NCBI GenBank assembly: GCA_964432485.1
Contig: CAYSNP010000008.1
Span: 1-56,648, forward strand
Reading direction: 5' to 3'
DNA from: CAYSNP01 sp964432485
GTDB taxonomy: Bacteria; Bacillota; Clostridia; Christensenellales; DTU072
Length of the DNA stretch: 56,648 nucleotides
This document shows, piece by piece, positions 33,675 through 42,699 of this stretch (its first letter is position 1; every line of letters begins with the position of its first letter). The notes beneath the pieces are model-generated. The model worked only from the letters and a program-made list of their open reading frames with translations. It was not told the DNA's origin and ran no database searches. The position numbers were made by a program, and so were the translations under genes.

Positions 33675-35059
33675 GCCTTTCTCCAACTTTTAGCTAAAGC
33701 AAACAGCTCTTTTCGTAAAGCTAAAAAAGCTATAATTATTGCTAGAATTAAAAAGGGTATTACCATATCAGGCAAAAATACATATACAATATAGGAGGCA
33801 AGCAGCGGCGGAGTAAGTGCTACCAGTATCTTATAATTAACGCTAAAGCCTATTGAGCGTCTTAGCATAATTACTCTGACTGCAATATTGACAATATACC
33901 CTGCTAAAAGAGAAATATTTACTGCTTTTACACCCATTGTTCTAATTAGCGCAAGCGCAAGCAAAGAGTTGACAATTGCGGCAAGGATAGTAGACCATAA
34001 CACCGTTTTGGTCTTTTTTAAGCCGGTAAAAATACTGCCTAAAAACTTAGAGTATATACCTGCAAGCGTAGCTATTATATAAAGAGGCACCATAGCCCGT
34101 GCTCCGCTGTATGAGCTATCTATAAAGATAGGAAATATTAAAGAAATTACAGGCAAAATAACAATTGCGGCGGCAAAGGCGGTTTTAAGATACAAGCTGC
34201 CCGCCTTAGAGAAAAAAGAGTAGTCCTCTTGCTCTGCACCTATTAAAAAAGCCAGCTCTTGCCAAGCCAGCTCTACACAATAGGATACAAAGGTCAGCAC
34301 TACCCCAAATTTAATAGCGGTTGCATATAGCCCATTGGCATAAGAGCCTAAATAGTGAGCTACAATTACTTTATTAATACCTGTAAGTGCCCAAAAAGCC
34401 GCCGCATTAATGCTTAAAGGCAAAGCTATAGCAAATATGCGGCCAAAAAGGCTGCGGCTGACTTTTGCAAAAGCAAAGTTCTTTATTAGCTTTAACTTAA
34501 ACTCCAATATAATAATTTGAGCAAGGAAGCCTAAAATATAAGCTATATAAAGGGCGGAATAATCAAACTTATAGACTTTTAAGAGTATTATTGATGCGCT
34601 AAGGTTTACTACTGCGGCCACAAATCCGCTTGTTGCATATAAGATATTATAAGAAAAGCCCCTTGCCGCAAAAGAATAGTAAAAACTAACTGCCATAGCC
34701 AGCGTATAAATGGTAATAAGCGGAGTATATTTTACCTTTAGCAATTTTGCCAGCACTAAAGAGGACACCAAAGTCAGCGCAAAAGAAGCAGCTACAAGCG
34801 GCAAGCCCGAATATATTGCCTGATATTTGTCTTTGCCTTCAAAGTCAAACATAAAGCGCAGTACAGAGGTCCATACATTAAAGAATATCACCGTGCAAAA
34901 TAGCTCCGCATAAGTTACAGTTAAGTCATAAAACCCATAATCAGCAGCGGGAATCTCACTTGTATAAATGGGTAGCAAAAAAAACGCTACCAACCTGGAT
35001 GCGGTACTGCCTACAAAAAAAATTAATGTGGACTTAAAAAAATTGCTTACCTTAGACAT
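33671..35059 (-). CDS. Wzx-like polysaccharide flippase
   Basis: 462 residues with about 12-14 hydrophobic segments across the whole length and the family opening LIFFVGSTASRLVAFFLLPIYTSEIPAADYG. Proteins of this MOP-superfamily group flip undecaprenyl-linked oligosaccharides to the outer membrane face. It overlaps the cytidylyltransferase gene by 8 bases and the licD gene by 4, so it is tightly coupled in the glycan operon. Together with the Wzy/WaaL-like gene it suggests a flippase-polymerase type of export. Substrate specificity cannot be read from sequence. Confidence 0.88.
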   Translation of the reverse strand: MSKVSNFFKSTLIFFVGSTASRLVAFFLLPIYTSEIPAADYGFYDLTVTYAELFCTVIFFNVWTSVLRFMFDFEGKDKYQAIYSGLPLVAASFALTLVSSLVLAKLLKVKYTPLITIYTLAMAVSFYYSFAARGFSYNILYATSGFVAAVVNLSASIILLKVYKFDYSALYIAYILGFLAQIIILEFKLKLIKNFAFAKVSRSLFGRIFAIALPLSINAAAFWALTGINKVIVAHYLGSYANGLYATAIKFGVVLTFVSYCVELAWQELAFLIGAEQEDYSFFSKAGSLYLKTAFAAAIVILPVISLIFPIFIDSSYSGARAMVPLYIIATLAGIYSKFLGSIFTGLKKTKTVLWSTILAAIVNSLLALALIRTMGVKAVNISLLAGYIVNIAVRVIMLRRSIGFSVNYKILVALTPPLLASYIVYVFLPDMVIPFLILAIIIAFLALRKELFALAKSWRKA

Positions 35060-35489
35060 TGCAATGAATTGAGCCGGTAAGAAAGCTGTTAAGCATAGTG
35101 GAGGAAGTGCCCTTAGTATAAGGCAAGTACACTATATCCACGCCAAGAGCGCAAAATTGTTCCTCGTATCTGTTATAAAGGTGAGTATTTTGCCAATCGC
35201 TGCCATGAAAAAGAGCGTCAAATTGCAACTGCTTCCAAGCGGCTAACTTATCAAGGGTAGTTTGAGCTACAACCTTATCCACATAGCGAATTGCTTCCAC
35301 AATCCTTTTGCGCTCAATATAAGGTATAACGGGCGGTCTATGCTTATATTCGGCAGTAAGTTCATCTGTGCTGACACCCACTATCAAATATTGGCATTGC
35401 TCTTTTGCACGCTGTAAAATATTAAGATGTCCAATATGGAATAAGTCAAAAACCCCTGTAGTATAACCCACTTTATACTTGCCCTGCAT
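35052..35489 (-). CDS. TagD-like cytidylyltransferase
   Basis: 145 residues of the glycerol-3-phosphate/phosphocholine-type cytidylyltransferase family. The nucleotide-binding HxGH motif occurs in GVFDLFHIGHLNIL near 12, followed by IPYIERKRIVEAIRYVD and the C-terminal LPYTKGTSST, equivalent to the RT.GISTT motif. It would make a CDP-activated alcohol from CTP and an alcohol phosphate; glycerol-3-phosphate is the best guess. With LicD two genes downstream it forms a plausible make-and-transfer pair. AAAGGAG precedes the start. Confidence 0.87.
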   Translation of the reverse strand: MQGKYKVGYTTGVFDLFHIGHLNILQRAKEQCQYLIVGVSTDELTAEYKHRPPVIPYIERKRIVEAIRYVDKVVAQTTLDKLAAWKQLQFDALFHGSDWQNTHLYNRYEEQFCALGVDIVYLPYTKGTSSTMLNSFLTGSIHCNV

Positions 35490-35552
35490 AAAGCTGTCTC
35501 CTTTGCTCTAGTATGCTAAAAGCAGTATATTAAATACTATACCGCTTGAACT

Positions 35553-36581
35553 CTATGCTTTAGCGCGCCTTTTTTTAATTGTATTATACAAGTAAGAAAG
35601 CGCATATAAATCATGCACCCTGTCCTTGCGCATTAGCTTTAACAACAGCCGCACTCTAAAATCATAAGAGTGGCAGGGAATTGCCAACCCTTGTTGTACT
35701 TCGGGAGTAGCCAAAATCTGCTTTATTTGCTCTAACCCCTTTTCTTTGCCCAAAGAAAAAGCACGCACTATTGCAGTGCTTGCAAACCGGGCAGCCAGCA
35801 AATCTACCCTTGGCGCAAACTCCGTCCTGTCTTTAGCTTGTAAAATTGCTTGCAAATTGCGCACACAAATAAGACTTTCTTGCCAATAGTCGGCATTGGG
35901 GCTTGATGTGGTAGAACCTGAATGAATAAAATAATTGTATAAGTAATCGTTTTGCAGGACAAAAATACTTTTAGCGTCCAGCATTACAGCTAAATAAAAG
36001 GAGTAATCCTCAGTAGCTTTAATATTTTCTTTATAATATTTTAGATTATCCAATATCAATTGTCTTTGATATATTTTATTTGTACGGGAGATTCTAAGGG
36101 CGGCAAACTCCATATCCCCATTGTCCTCTAACAAAGTTGGATAAATTACTTTTTCTATCTTTTCTTTATCATAAAGCCCTGAGGGCACTCCCAACGGAAC
36201 AGGTGTTGCTCCCTTTTTTCTTATTTCTTGCCAAGCGCAAGCCGCAATATCGCAGCCTTTGCCTTGCTCCATTAGCTTTTGGTACATATCAGGCTCTATC
36301 CAATCGTCGCTGTCCACAAAGCCTATATATTTGCCGACAGCGTATTCAAGCGCATTTTTTACAGCAAGCACAATCCCCAAATTAGGCTGACTCAACACTT
36401 GTATACGCTTATCTAATTTAGCATAGTGCTCGCATATTCCGCCGCAATTATCGGGGCTTCCATCATTTATCAAAATCAATTGAAAATCTGAAAATGTTTG
36501 ATTCAAAATGCTGGAAATACATTTATGCAAAAACTTTTCAGCCTTATAAATAGGCACAATTATGCTAAGTGCAGGATGCAT
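35553..36581 (-). CDS. Family 2 glycosyltransferase
   Basis: 342 residues. The GT-A domain spans about 1-220, with SIIVPIYKAEKFLHKCI at the start, LINDGSPDNC near 37 and the metal-binding GFVDSDDWIEP near 91 (DxD type). A helical C-terminal part of about 120 residues follows. It would add one sugar to the lipid-linked repeat unit at the cytoplasmic face. It overlaps the polymerase/ligase gene by 17 bases and has a strong AAGGAGG site. Donor and acceptor are unknown. Confidence 0.88.
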   Translation of the reverse strand: MHPALSIIVPIYKAEKFLHKCISSILNQTFSDFQLILINDGSPDNCGGICEHYAKLDKRIQVLSQPNLGIVLAVKNALEYAVGKYIGFVDSDDWIEPDMYQKLMEQGKGCDIAACAWQEIRKKGATPVPLGVPSGLYDKEKIEKVIYPTLLEDNGDMEFAALRISRTNKIYQRQLILDNLKYYKENIKATEDYSFYLAVMLDAKSIFVLQNDYLYNYFIHSGSTTSSPNADYWQESLICVRNLQAILQAKDRTEFAPRVDLLAARFASTAIVRAFSLGKEKGLEQIKQILATPEVQQGLAIPCHSYDFRVRLLLKLMRKDRVHDLYALSYLYNTIKKRRAKA

Positions 36582-37854
36582 AAAGCCTCCTTTTTGCCGA
36601 TACGGAATTGTAATACATTACTCCCCAGCCCATAATGCACCAAAAGAATTTGGAGTAATAAATATCCTCAGCTATTCCTATCAGCAGCAAACCGCCTAAC
36701 AGGTAAGCGGGGAGTGCGGCATAAGGATGCGCTTTTGCCGCTAAATATGCCGCTCTTGCGCAAATTACAATAATAAATGCCAAAGTAATAAAAAAGAAAA
36801 TGCCTCCCTGGGCAAGAGCGGACAATACCAAATTGTGCGCATAAGAAGTGTTAGCACCATAACCGGATAGCTCCCTGCCCATATCTTGAATACTAAACCC
36901 TATCCCTGTCCATATATTGTTAGGAATTATATGAAAGAGTGTAGCCTTCCATATATCTGTTCTGCCTGAAAAGCCTCCTTCTCTGCCTAAAAAAATTGTA
37001 TAGGTATCGGTAAAAAAGAACAATGCGCTTGCAAAGGCTAACCCTGCAAGAAAAATAAAGGCTTTTGTGCTTGCTTTTAAGGTGCGGGAAAGTAGCAAAA
37101 TCAAGGCTGTTATCACTAATAGGGAAAGCAAAGAGGTGCGAGATCCGGTAAGGAATAGTAAGTAAAGATTGGCTAAAGCAAGCAAGGCAACCGCTGCTTT
37201 GGCAAGCGGCTTGCGGACTATTGTAAAGGCGCAGGAAAGCACTATCCCTATTTGACAAAGCGCAAGCCCGTAGGAATTGACATTGATATTTGGCAATATA
37301 GATATCCTATGATGCAAAGTAGGCAACATCCCCGCTAAAAATAACGAAAAATTAAAGATAACAAATAGAGCCGCCGCAAAGTATAACAAAAGCGTTAAGC
37401 GAAAAGAGTCCTTTACACTATATAAGGAAAATATAATAAGCAAGGCAATGCTGATACCCATTTCTAAGATTTGCAACTTATCACGGCTTGCCGATACCAT
37501 TGTAGAGTGTATCGCTAACAAAAACAAAATTATACCTGCAGCTATCAGCGGTTTATTAAGTTCAACTTTTCTGTAAACCAGCCAGCCTACTCCTACGCTT
37601 ACAGAAAACATACCATACACAAAAAAAGATAATGGTATACCAAAAGGCAAATAAAAGGTACCCAAATAGATAGATATAAGCATTACTGGTATGCTTAAAT
37701 AAGGATAAAAAAGAGCAGGCAATAATGCAATTAGGGCAAAAGCGGAAAATACTTTCCGCTCAAAAGTAAAGGATAAGGCAATAAAAAGAAAAAAAAGCGC
37801 AAAGCCTATATACTGCCAATAAATTAACTTTTTATTGTCCGCCAGCTCTAACAC
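36565..37854 (-). CDS. O-antigen ligase/polymerase-like membrane protein (Wzy_C)
   Basis: 429 residues with 10-12 hydrophobic segments and a long extracytoplasmic loop carrying LGREGGFSGRTDIW, GIGFSIQDMGREL and SYAHNLVLSALAQGG, the pattern of the Wzy/WaaL family. It would polymerise repeat units or ligate them to an acceptor. GTG 37854 is chosen because AAGGAG lies 7 bases before it; a more upstream in-frame TTG at 37878 would extend the overlap with the preceding gene. The gene lies in the middle of the glycan operon. Confidence 0.82.
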   Translation of the reverse strand: MLELADNKKLIYWQYIGFALFFLFIALSFTFERKVFSAFALIALLPALFYPYLSIPVMLISIYLGTFYLPFGIPLSFFVYGMFSVSVGVGWLVYRKVELNKPLIAAGIILFLLAIHSTMVSASRDKLQILEMGISIALLIIFSLYSVKDSFRLTLLLYFAAALFVIFNFSLFLAGMLPTLHHRISILPNINVNSYGLALCQIGIVLSCAFTIVRKPLAKAAVALLALANLYLLFLTGSRTSLLSLLVITALILLLSRTLKASTKAFIFLAGLAFASALFFFTDTYTIFLGREGGFSGRTDIWKATLFHIIPNNIWTGIGFSIQDMGRELSGYGANTSYAHNLVLSALAQGGIFFFITLAFIIVICARAAYLAAKAHPYAALPAYLLGGLLLIGIAEDIYYSKFFWCIMGWGVMYYNSVSAKRRLYASCT

Positions 37855-38635
37855 GCTTATACTCCTTTTTGCCTGCAATCATACTTTTTAACGCGCGCAC
37901 GCTGCTTATCCAAGGTGCATATTTGCTCCTTTTAGAAAGCAAAAACCAAAACGCAAATAAGATAAATAACTTACCGAACAATCTATAATATACAGCTCCT
38001 AAATCATTAAAAAACTTTTCATTGTATCCCTTAAACCAAGTCGATTGCTCATGACTAACCGATGCTATTTGTTTAGGAAAATAATATGCCTTTAGCCCTT
38101 TTTGCAAACAGGTGCGCATAAAGATATTTTCTTCTCCTTGAGAAAATCTTGCGCCTGCGCCAAAGATAGGGTCTAGGGCAATATTATTTTGTTTTATACT
38201 AGCCAACTTAAAGGATATGCGATAGCTTACCGCTTGTAGTGATTTTCTAAAGCGTAAACGAATTGCTTTGTTGCCAAAATCTCGCTCCGGCCTTTCCGAA
38301 TTAAGTCCTTGCACTTTAAAGACAATAATATCCGCTTGTGGGAGACTGTTATATGCTTCTGTTACCAACTCGATATAGTTATCTTCATATACTAAATCGT
38401 CATCTGCTATTAAGCAGACTTCTCCGCTAGCTGCGGCAATAGCGGCATTGCGGCTTATGCTTAATCCGCGGGTTACGGTAGAAAGAAACTTTGCCTTGCC
38501 CTTAGGGGTATCTATGCTAGTATACTCCTCTTTGTCCGTTTGATTGATTACAACAGCATCCCCTTTTATATTCATTTTTTCAATTAAGCTAAAATCCTTT
38601 TGATGCATAGTAGATACCAGCACTTCTACCTTCAT
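37832..38635 (-). CDS. Family 2 glycosyltransferase-like protein
   Basis: 267 residues. The N-terminus is EVLVSTMHQKDFSLIEKM, then GLSISRNAAIAAASGEVCLIADDDLVYEDNY near 82-107 (IADDDL is the DxD motif). GAGARFSQGEENIFM near 170 and YYFPKQIASVSHE follow. This is a GT-A fold enzyme with an atypical start, similar to rhamnosyl- or galactofuranosyl-type transferases of surface clusters. A hydrophobic segment near 223-238 could peg it to the membrane. It overlaps the next gene by 23 bases. Confidence 0.8.
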   Translation of the reverse strand: MKVEVLVSTMHQKDFSLIEKMNIKGDAVVINQTDKEEYTSIDTPKGKAKFLSTVTRGLSISRNAAIAAASGEVCLIADDDLVYEDNYIELVTEAYNSLPQADIIVFKVQGLNSERPERDFGNKAIRLRFRKSLQAVSYRISFKLASIKQNNIALDPIFGAGARFSQGEENIFMRTCLQKGLKAYYFPKQIASVSHEQSTWFKGYNEKFFNDLGAVYYRLFGKLFILFAFWFLLSKRSKYAPWISSVRALKSMIAGKKEYKRVRAGGQ

Positions 38636-38688
38636 ACCTGCCCCCTATTGTCTAGTATGTAGCATATAATATGGATTCTATCCCTTAG

Positions 38689-39513
38689 CTACTCCGCTTT
38701 TTCCCTTGCAAATAACTTATAGAACACTTCGCGTAATTTATTTGAGAGTATAAGCTGAACTATAATTCTTATCCCTACATTAGCAAGGAATCTAAACGGG
38801 GAAATAACTTTCCGCTTCAACATATATCTTTGCAGTTTGTATTCGCTTACAAAATACGCTCTGCCCCCTCTGCGCCCGTACATTATGCTGCCTGCGCGCG
38901 CATTGACCAGAACTTTTTGCAAATTGTAAAACTTAGCCCCTGCAAGGCTTAGCCTTATCCAAAGGTAGTAATCCTCATTGTGATACCAATCTTGATAGCC
39001 GCCTACGGCAAGCACCGCACTTTTTTTTAGCATTACGCTACTTTGATTAAAAGGACAGCGGCTTTTTAGATACTGCTTTATTTCCTTATCATATTGCGGC
39101 ACTCTTCGGATACATGAAGGCTTGCTATTGCCGCTAAACTCTGCAATCAAGCCCCCAACTGCTGCGCAATCGGGCATACGCTCAAAGCATTGTAGCTGGT
39201 CTTGAAATCTATTAGGCAAGCTAATATCGTCAGCATCCATTAACGCTATCAATTCGTTGGCGCAATGCTCCATCCCCGCTCTGCGCGCTTGAGCATGCCC
39301 CATATTCTGCTCTAATCTAATTACTTTTAAGTTGCTTTTGCTAGCTAGAAATTGCGCTATAACTTTTTCCGTTTCGTTGGGAATAGGTCCGTCTACTACC
39401 AGTACCACCTCATTTGGCGCAACCGTTTGATTATACACGCTTTCCAAAGCAATCTTAAAATGCTCCGAATTGTCGCCTTGATATACTGCCATAGATACAC
39501 TAAACTTTTTCAT
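38689..39513 (-). CDS. Family 2 glycosyltransferase
   Basis: 274 residues with FSVSMAVYQGDNSEHFKIALES at the start (read as FSVSMAVYQG then HFKIALES), VVDGPIP near 40 and ELIALMDADDISLPNRF near 90, where DADD is the metal-binding motif. WYHNEDYYLWIRLS near 178 is the usual acceptor-site Glu-Asp pair of family 2 enzymes. It overlaps the sugar transferase gene by 14 bases and is followed by a 53-base gap. No strong ribosome binding site, so it is probably translated by coupling. Confidence 0.88.
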   Translation of the reverse strand: MKKFSVSMAVYQGDNSEHFKIALESVYNQTVAPNEVVLVVDGPIPNETEKVIAQFLASKSNLKVIRLEQNMGHAQARRAGMEHCANELIALMDADDISLPNRFQDQLQCFERMPDCAAVGGLIAEFSGNSKPSCIRRVPQYDKEIKQYLKSRCPFNQSSVMLKKSAVLAVGGYQDWYHNEDYYLWIRLSLAGAKFYNLQKVLVNARAGSIMYGRRGGRAYFVSEYKLQRYMLKRKVISPFRFLANVGIRIIVQLILSNKLREVFYKLFAREKAE

Positions 39514-40171
39514 CTATACTTTGCAACTTTTCCTTATATTCTAAAGGACTTATCTGCCCTGTGCGCAGCAGATAATCGCCATAGTCCTCTGCCGTTGCCC
39601 GCCCTTCGGTATTCACATCACGGGAAGATAGCACAGCGCCAATTGTGCTAAAAATTATGCTTATATCTTGCCGAAAAGTGATTCTTTCGCAATACTCTAA
39701 ATCTAGGACAAATTTTTGCTCCCAACTGATATTGTTGCGTCCCTTTATTTGCGCAAGTCCGGTCAAACCCGGCAGAACAGTTTGCCTTTTTGCAATTTTG
39801 GCATTAAAGAATGCCATATCCTTAATAAGTTGAGGTCTGGGCCCTACCAAGCTCATATCGCCTTTAAGGATATTTACCAGCTCCGGCAGTTCGTCTAGAG
39901 AAGTTTTACGCAAAAATGCGCCAAATCGGGTAAGGCGCTGCTCGTCAGGCAATAAATTGCCTTGAGCATCTGTTTGATTAGTCATAGTTCTAAACTTATA
40001 AATCTTAAAAATCTTGTTATCTTTACCCGGCCGCTCTTGTGAAAAAATTATAGGACTGCCTAACTTTAGCTTTACAAGTAAGGCTACAACAAGCAGCAAT
40101 GGTGACAAGATTACAAGTGCTAAAAGAGCAAAAAGTATATCCAAAGCCCTTTTGCCATACTTTTTATACAT
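39500..40171 (-). CDS. PglC-like phosphoglycosyl transferase
   Basis: 223 residues of the monotopic bacterial sugar transferase family. One hydrophobic re-entrant helix (about 10-33) is followed by IIFSQERPGKDNKIFKIYKFRTM, the family hallmark (QERPG, then YKFRTM), the catalytic TSLDELPEL near 92 and SLVGPRPQL near 111. It transfers a sugar-1-phosphate from a UDP-sugar to undecaprenyl phosphate, starting lipid-linked repeat-unit assembly. The C-terminal 50 residues after the core are an extension. It overlaps the aminotransferase gene by 8 bases; the pair matches PglE-PglC logic for an amino-sugar first residue. Confidence 0.93.
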   Translation of the reverse strand: MYKKYGKRALDILFALLALVILSPLLLVVALLVKLKLGSPIIFSQERPGKDNKIFKIYKFRTMTNQTDAQGNLLPDEQRLTRFGAFLRKTSLDELPELVNILKGDMSLVGPRPQLIKDMAFFNAKIAKRQTVLPGLTGLAQIKGRNNISWEQKFVLDLEYCERITFRQDISIIFSTIGAVLSSRDVNTEGRATAEDYGDYLLRTGQISPLEYKEKLQSIDEKV

Positions 40172-41306
40172 ATTGCAAACAGCCTTTTACTATATCTGCA
40201 ACCTTGTCTTGCTGCTCTGTGCTCATTTTGGTATCGCTGGGCAAACAAAACCCTCTGGTAAAGATGTCGTCCGCTACATTTTGCTCTTTATTTAAGCTAA
40301 AAAAAGGATAAGAGCAATATAAAGGCTGCGTGTGCATGGGTTTCCAAATATGGCGGGCTTCTATATTTTCTTTTGCCAACGCTTGAATAATTACAGCAGG
40401 CAGCAGCTTGCACTCCTTATCCAAAGTTGCGCAAGAAAGCCAGTAATTGGGCTTGCTCCAATCGGGTATAGGCATTAAAGTAATTGGCAATCCTGCAAAA
40501 GCGTCTGCATACCGCTGATAAATCCACCTTTTTTTAGCTATCCGCTCTTCCAACGCTAAAAATTGACCTCTGCCTATCCCTGCGCTAATATTGCTAAGGC
40601 GGTAATTGTAGCCCAATTCTGTATGGTGGTAATAAGGGTAATTATCCCTTGCTTGAGTTGCCCAAAACTTTGCTTTAGCTATTGCATCCTTATTTTTTGA
40701 CAGCAACATTCCCCCGCCGGAGGTAGTAATAATTTTATTACCGTTAAAGGAAAATATCGAAAGTGCTCCAAAGTTGCCTGTTTGCCTATCCTTATAGCGT
40801 GCGCCCAAACTTTCTGCCGCATCCTCAATTATAGGCACTCCAAATCTGGAGCAAAGTGCACAAATAGGCTGATAATCTGCACTTTGACCGTATAAATTAA
40901 CTACAATTGCCGCTTTAGGCAGCTTGCCTTGCGCTTGTGCCCAAAGCAATGCTTGCTCTAACGCTTGCGGACACATATTCCAGCTAGCGCACTCGCTATC
41001 AATAAAGACAGGGTGCGCACGCTCATATAGTATTGGATTGCAACTGCCTGCAAAGGTAAGCGAAGCGCAAAAGACATAGTCATTGTCGCCGACCCCCAGC
41101 CATTTTAGCGCAAGATGAATGGCGGCTGTCCCTGAACAAAGGGCGGCGGCATAAGGTGCGCCGATATATGAGGCTATTTCCTTTTCAAACAGTTCTACAT
41201 TTTCCCCTAAAGGGGCAACCCAATTGGCATCCAGGGCTGATTGAATAAATAATATTTCTTTACCTGAAAGATGCGGAGCGGCAAGATATATTTTGCTCTT
41301 TTCCAT
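40164..41306 (-). CDS. DegT/DnrJ/EryC1 sugar aminotransferase (PglE-like)
   Basis: 380 residues of the PLP-dependent nucleotide-sugar aminotransferase family. IYLAAPHLSGKEILFIQSAL leads to SGTAAIHLAL near 57, IEDAAESLGARYKDR near 163 and the PLP lysine in FNGNKIITTSGGG near 190. These enzymes aminate 4-keto-6-deoxy UDP-sugars, as in bacillosamine synthesis. The matching dehydratase and acetyltransferase genes are not in the window. It is the first gene of the glycan operon and uses AAGG 8 bases before the ATG. Confidence 0.92.
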   Translation of the reverse strand: MEKSKIYLAAPHLSGKEILFIQSALDANWVAPLGENVELFEKEIASYIGAPYAAALCSGTAAIHLALKWLGVGDNDYVFCASLTFAGSCNPILYERAHPVFIDSECASWNMCPQALEQALLWAQAQGKLPKAAIVVNLYGQSADYQPICALCSRFGVPIIEDAAESLGARYKDRQTGNFGALSIFSFNGNKIITTSGGGMLLSKNKDAIAKAKFWATQARDNYPYYHHTELGYNYRLSNISAGIGRGQFLALEERIAKKRWIYQRYADAFAGLPITLMPIPDWSKPNYWLSCATLDKECKLLPAVIIQALAKENIEARHIWKPMHTQPLYCSYPFFSLNKEQNVADDIFTRGFCLPSDTKMSTEQQDKVADIVKGCLQYV

Positions 41307-41346
41307 TAGTTTTTACCTTGGCTTTAATATCTTAAAATAAGGCATA

Positions 41347-41355
41347 TTTATACCA
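41347..41355 (-). promoter_or_regulatory. Extended -10 promoter of the glycan operon
   Basis: Minus strand TGGTATAAA, an extended -10 (TGnTATAAA), about 40 bases before the aminotransferase start. The -35 region (CTTAGA or similar) is weak. It lies back to back with the alcohol dehydrogenase promoter. Confidence 0.45.
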
Positions 41356-41411
41356 TTTTCTTGACACAGCTCTAAGAAATGGCACTTTTTAACATATTTT
41401 TTTGCTGCTTC

Positions 41412-41440
41412 TTGTAAAGAGTGGCATATAATGGTATAAT
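41412..41440 (+). promoter_or_regulatory. Promoter of the ADH-deoD-deoB-cdd-pdp run
   Basis: TTGTAA (41412-41417), 17-base spacer, TATAAT (41435-41440); an additional TATAAT occurs at 41427-41432. Confidence 0.7.
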
Positions 41441-41467
41441 AAAAAAAAAGAAAGTGAGGGAGTAGCT

Positions 41468-42673
41468 ATGAATATTTTTTATAAAGCATTTTGCAGAGTG
41501 TTTCAAATTATTTTTCGCATTGCTTCTACGATTTTGCCTTGGAGAGTGCCCGAATTGCTGGAAGGCGAGGGCAGTATAGAAAAGTTGCCTGTGTTTATTA
41601 AAAATAAAGGTATTGACAGCGTGCTGCTTGTTACTGATGAAGTAATTATAAAACTAGGGCTGGCTACCTCCTTGCTTAAAGGCTTAGAAAAAGAAGGAAT
41701 AGCCTACTCAATTTACGATAAAACTGTGCCTAATCCTACTATTGACAATATAGAAGAAGGGTTGGAGCTATATAAGCAAAACAGTTGCTCCGCTATTATT
41801 GCGCTTGGCGGCGGCTCTCCAATGGATTGCGCCAAAGGGATAGGCGCAAGAGTTGCCCGACCTAATAAGCCTGTATCTAAAATGAAAGGCTTGTTTAAAA
41901 TATTAAAATCTACACCTCCCTTATTTGCTGTGCCTACTACTGCAGGCACAGGAAGCGAATGCACTCTTGCCGCAGTTATCAGCGATAGCAAAACGCACGA
42001 AAAATATCCTATCAATGACTTTTCGCTAATTCCTAAATATGCGGTGCTGGACCCCGCTCTAACTGTAAAGCTGCCTAAACATATCACTTCTACAACCGGG
42101 CTGGATGCTCTCACTCATGCGGTAGAGGCATTTATAGGCAAAAGCAATACCAAGTTTACCAAAGCCAAAGCTCTTACTGCGGTGGCTTTAATCAACGAAA
42201 ACCTTAAAGCGGCATACGATAAAGGCACAGATATGGAAGCTCGCAAAAATATGCAACTGGCTTCTTATTATGCAGGGCTTGCTTTTACCAGAGCTTATGT
42301 GGGCAATGTGCATGCTATTGCGCACACTATGGGGGGCTTGTATAAGACTGCGCACGGATTGGCTAACTCAGTGCTGCTGCCCATTGTGCTAGAATATTAC
42401 GGAAAAAGCGCCCATAAACCTCTTGCCGCTCTTGCCGACCATATAGGACTGCCGGGCGAGAATTATGCAGAAAGAGCGAATGCTTTTATTGATTGGGTAA
42501 AAGGGCTTAATAAGTATATGAATATCCCCGACAAGCTGGCTGACCTTAAAAGAGAGGACTATGCTCTTATAGCTCAGCGTGCACTTAGCGAAGCCAATCC
42601 CCTTTATCCCGTTCCTATGATTTTTGCTAAAGAAGATGTATTTAATATTCTTGACCAAGTAATAATAGAATAA
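41468..42673 (+). CDS. Iron-containing alcohol dehydrogenase
   Basis: 401 residues of the Fe-ADH family. IALGGGSPMDCAKGIG near 112 binds NAD(P); VPTTAGTGSECT near 157 and TGLDALTHAVEAF near 213 hold the first metal ligands; AHTMGGLYKTAHGLANSVLLP near 275 gives the remaining histidines. It would reduce short aldehydes to alcohols or oxidise diols. It leads the nucleoside-catabolism run with 26 bases to deoD, so acetaldehyde from deoxyribose-phosphate cleavage is a reasonable substrate (inference). The N-terminus FYKAFCRVFQIIFRIAS is a hydrophobic-amphipathic extension typical of one Fe-ADH subgroup. Confidence 0.9.
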   Translation: MNIFYKAFCRVFQIIFRIASTILPWRVPELLEGEGSIEKLPVFIKNKGIDSVLLVTDEVIIKLGLATSLLKGLEKEGIAYSIYDKTVPNPTIDNIEEGLELYKQNSCSAIIALGGGSPMDCAKGIGARVARPNKPVSKMKGLFKILKSTPPLFAVPTTAGTGSECTLAAVISDSKTHEKYPINDFSLIPKYAVLDPALTVKLPKHITSTTGLDALTHAVEAFIGKSNTKFTKAKALTAVALINENLKAAYDKGTDMEARKNMQLASYYAGLAFTRAYVGNVHAIAHTMGGLYKTAHGLANSVLLPIVLEYYGKSAHKPLAALADHIGLPGENYAERANAFIDWVKGLNKYMNIPDKLADLKREDYALIAQRALSEANPLYPVPMIFAKEDVFNILDQVIIE

Positions 42674-42699
42674 GAATACACTAAAAAAAAAGGAGAAAC

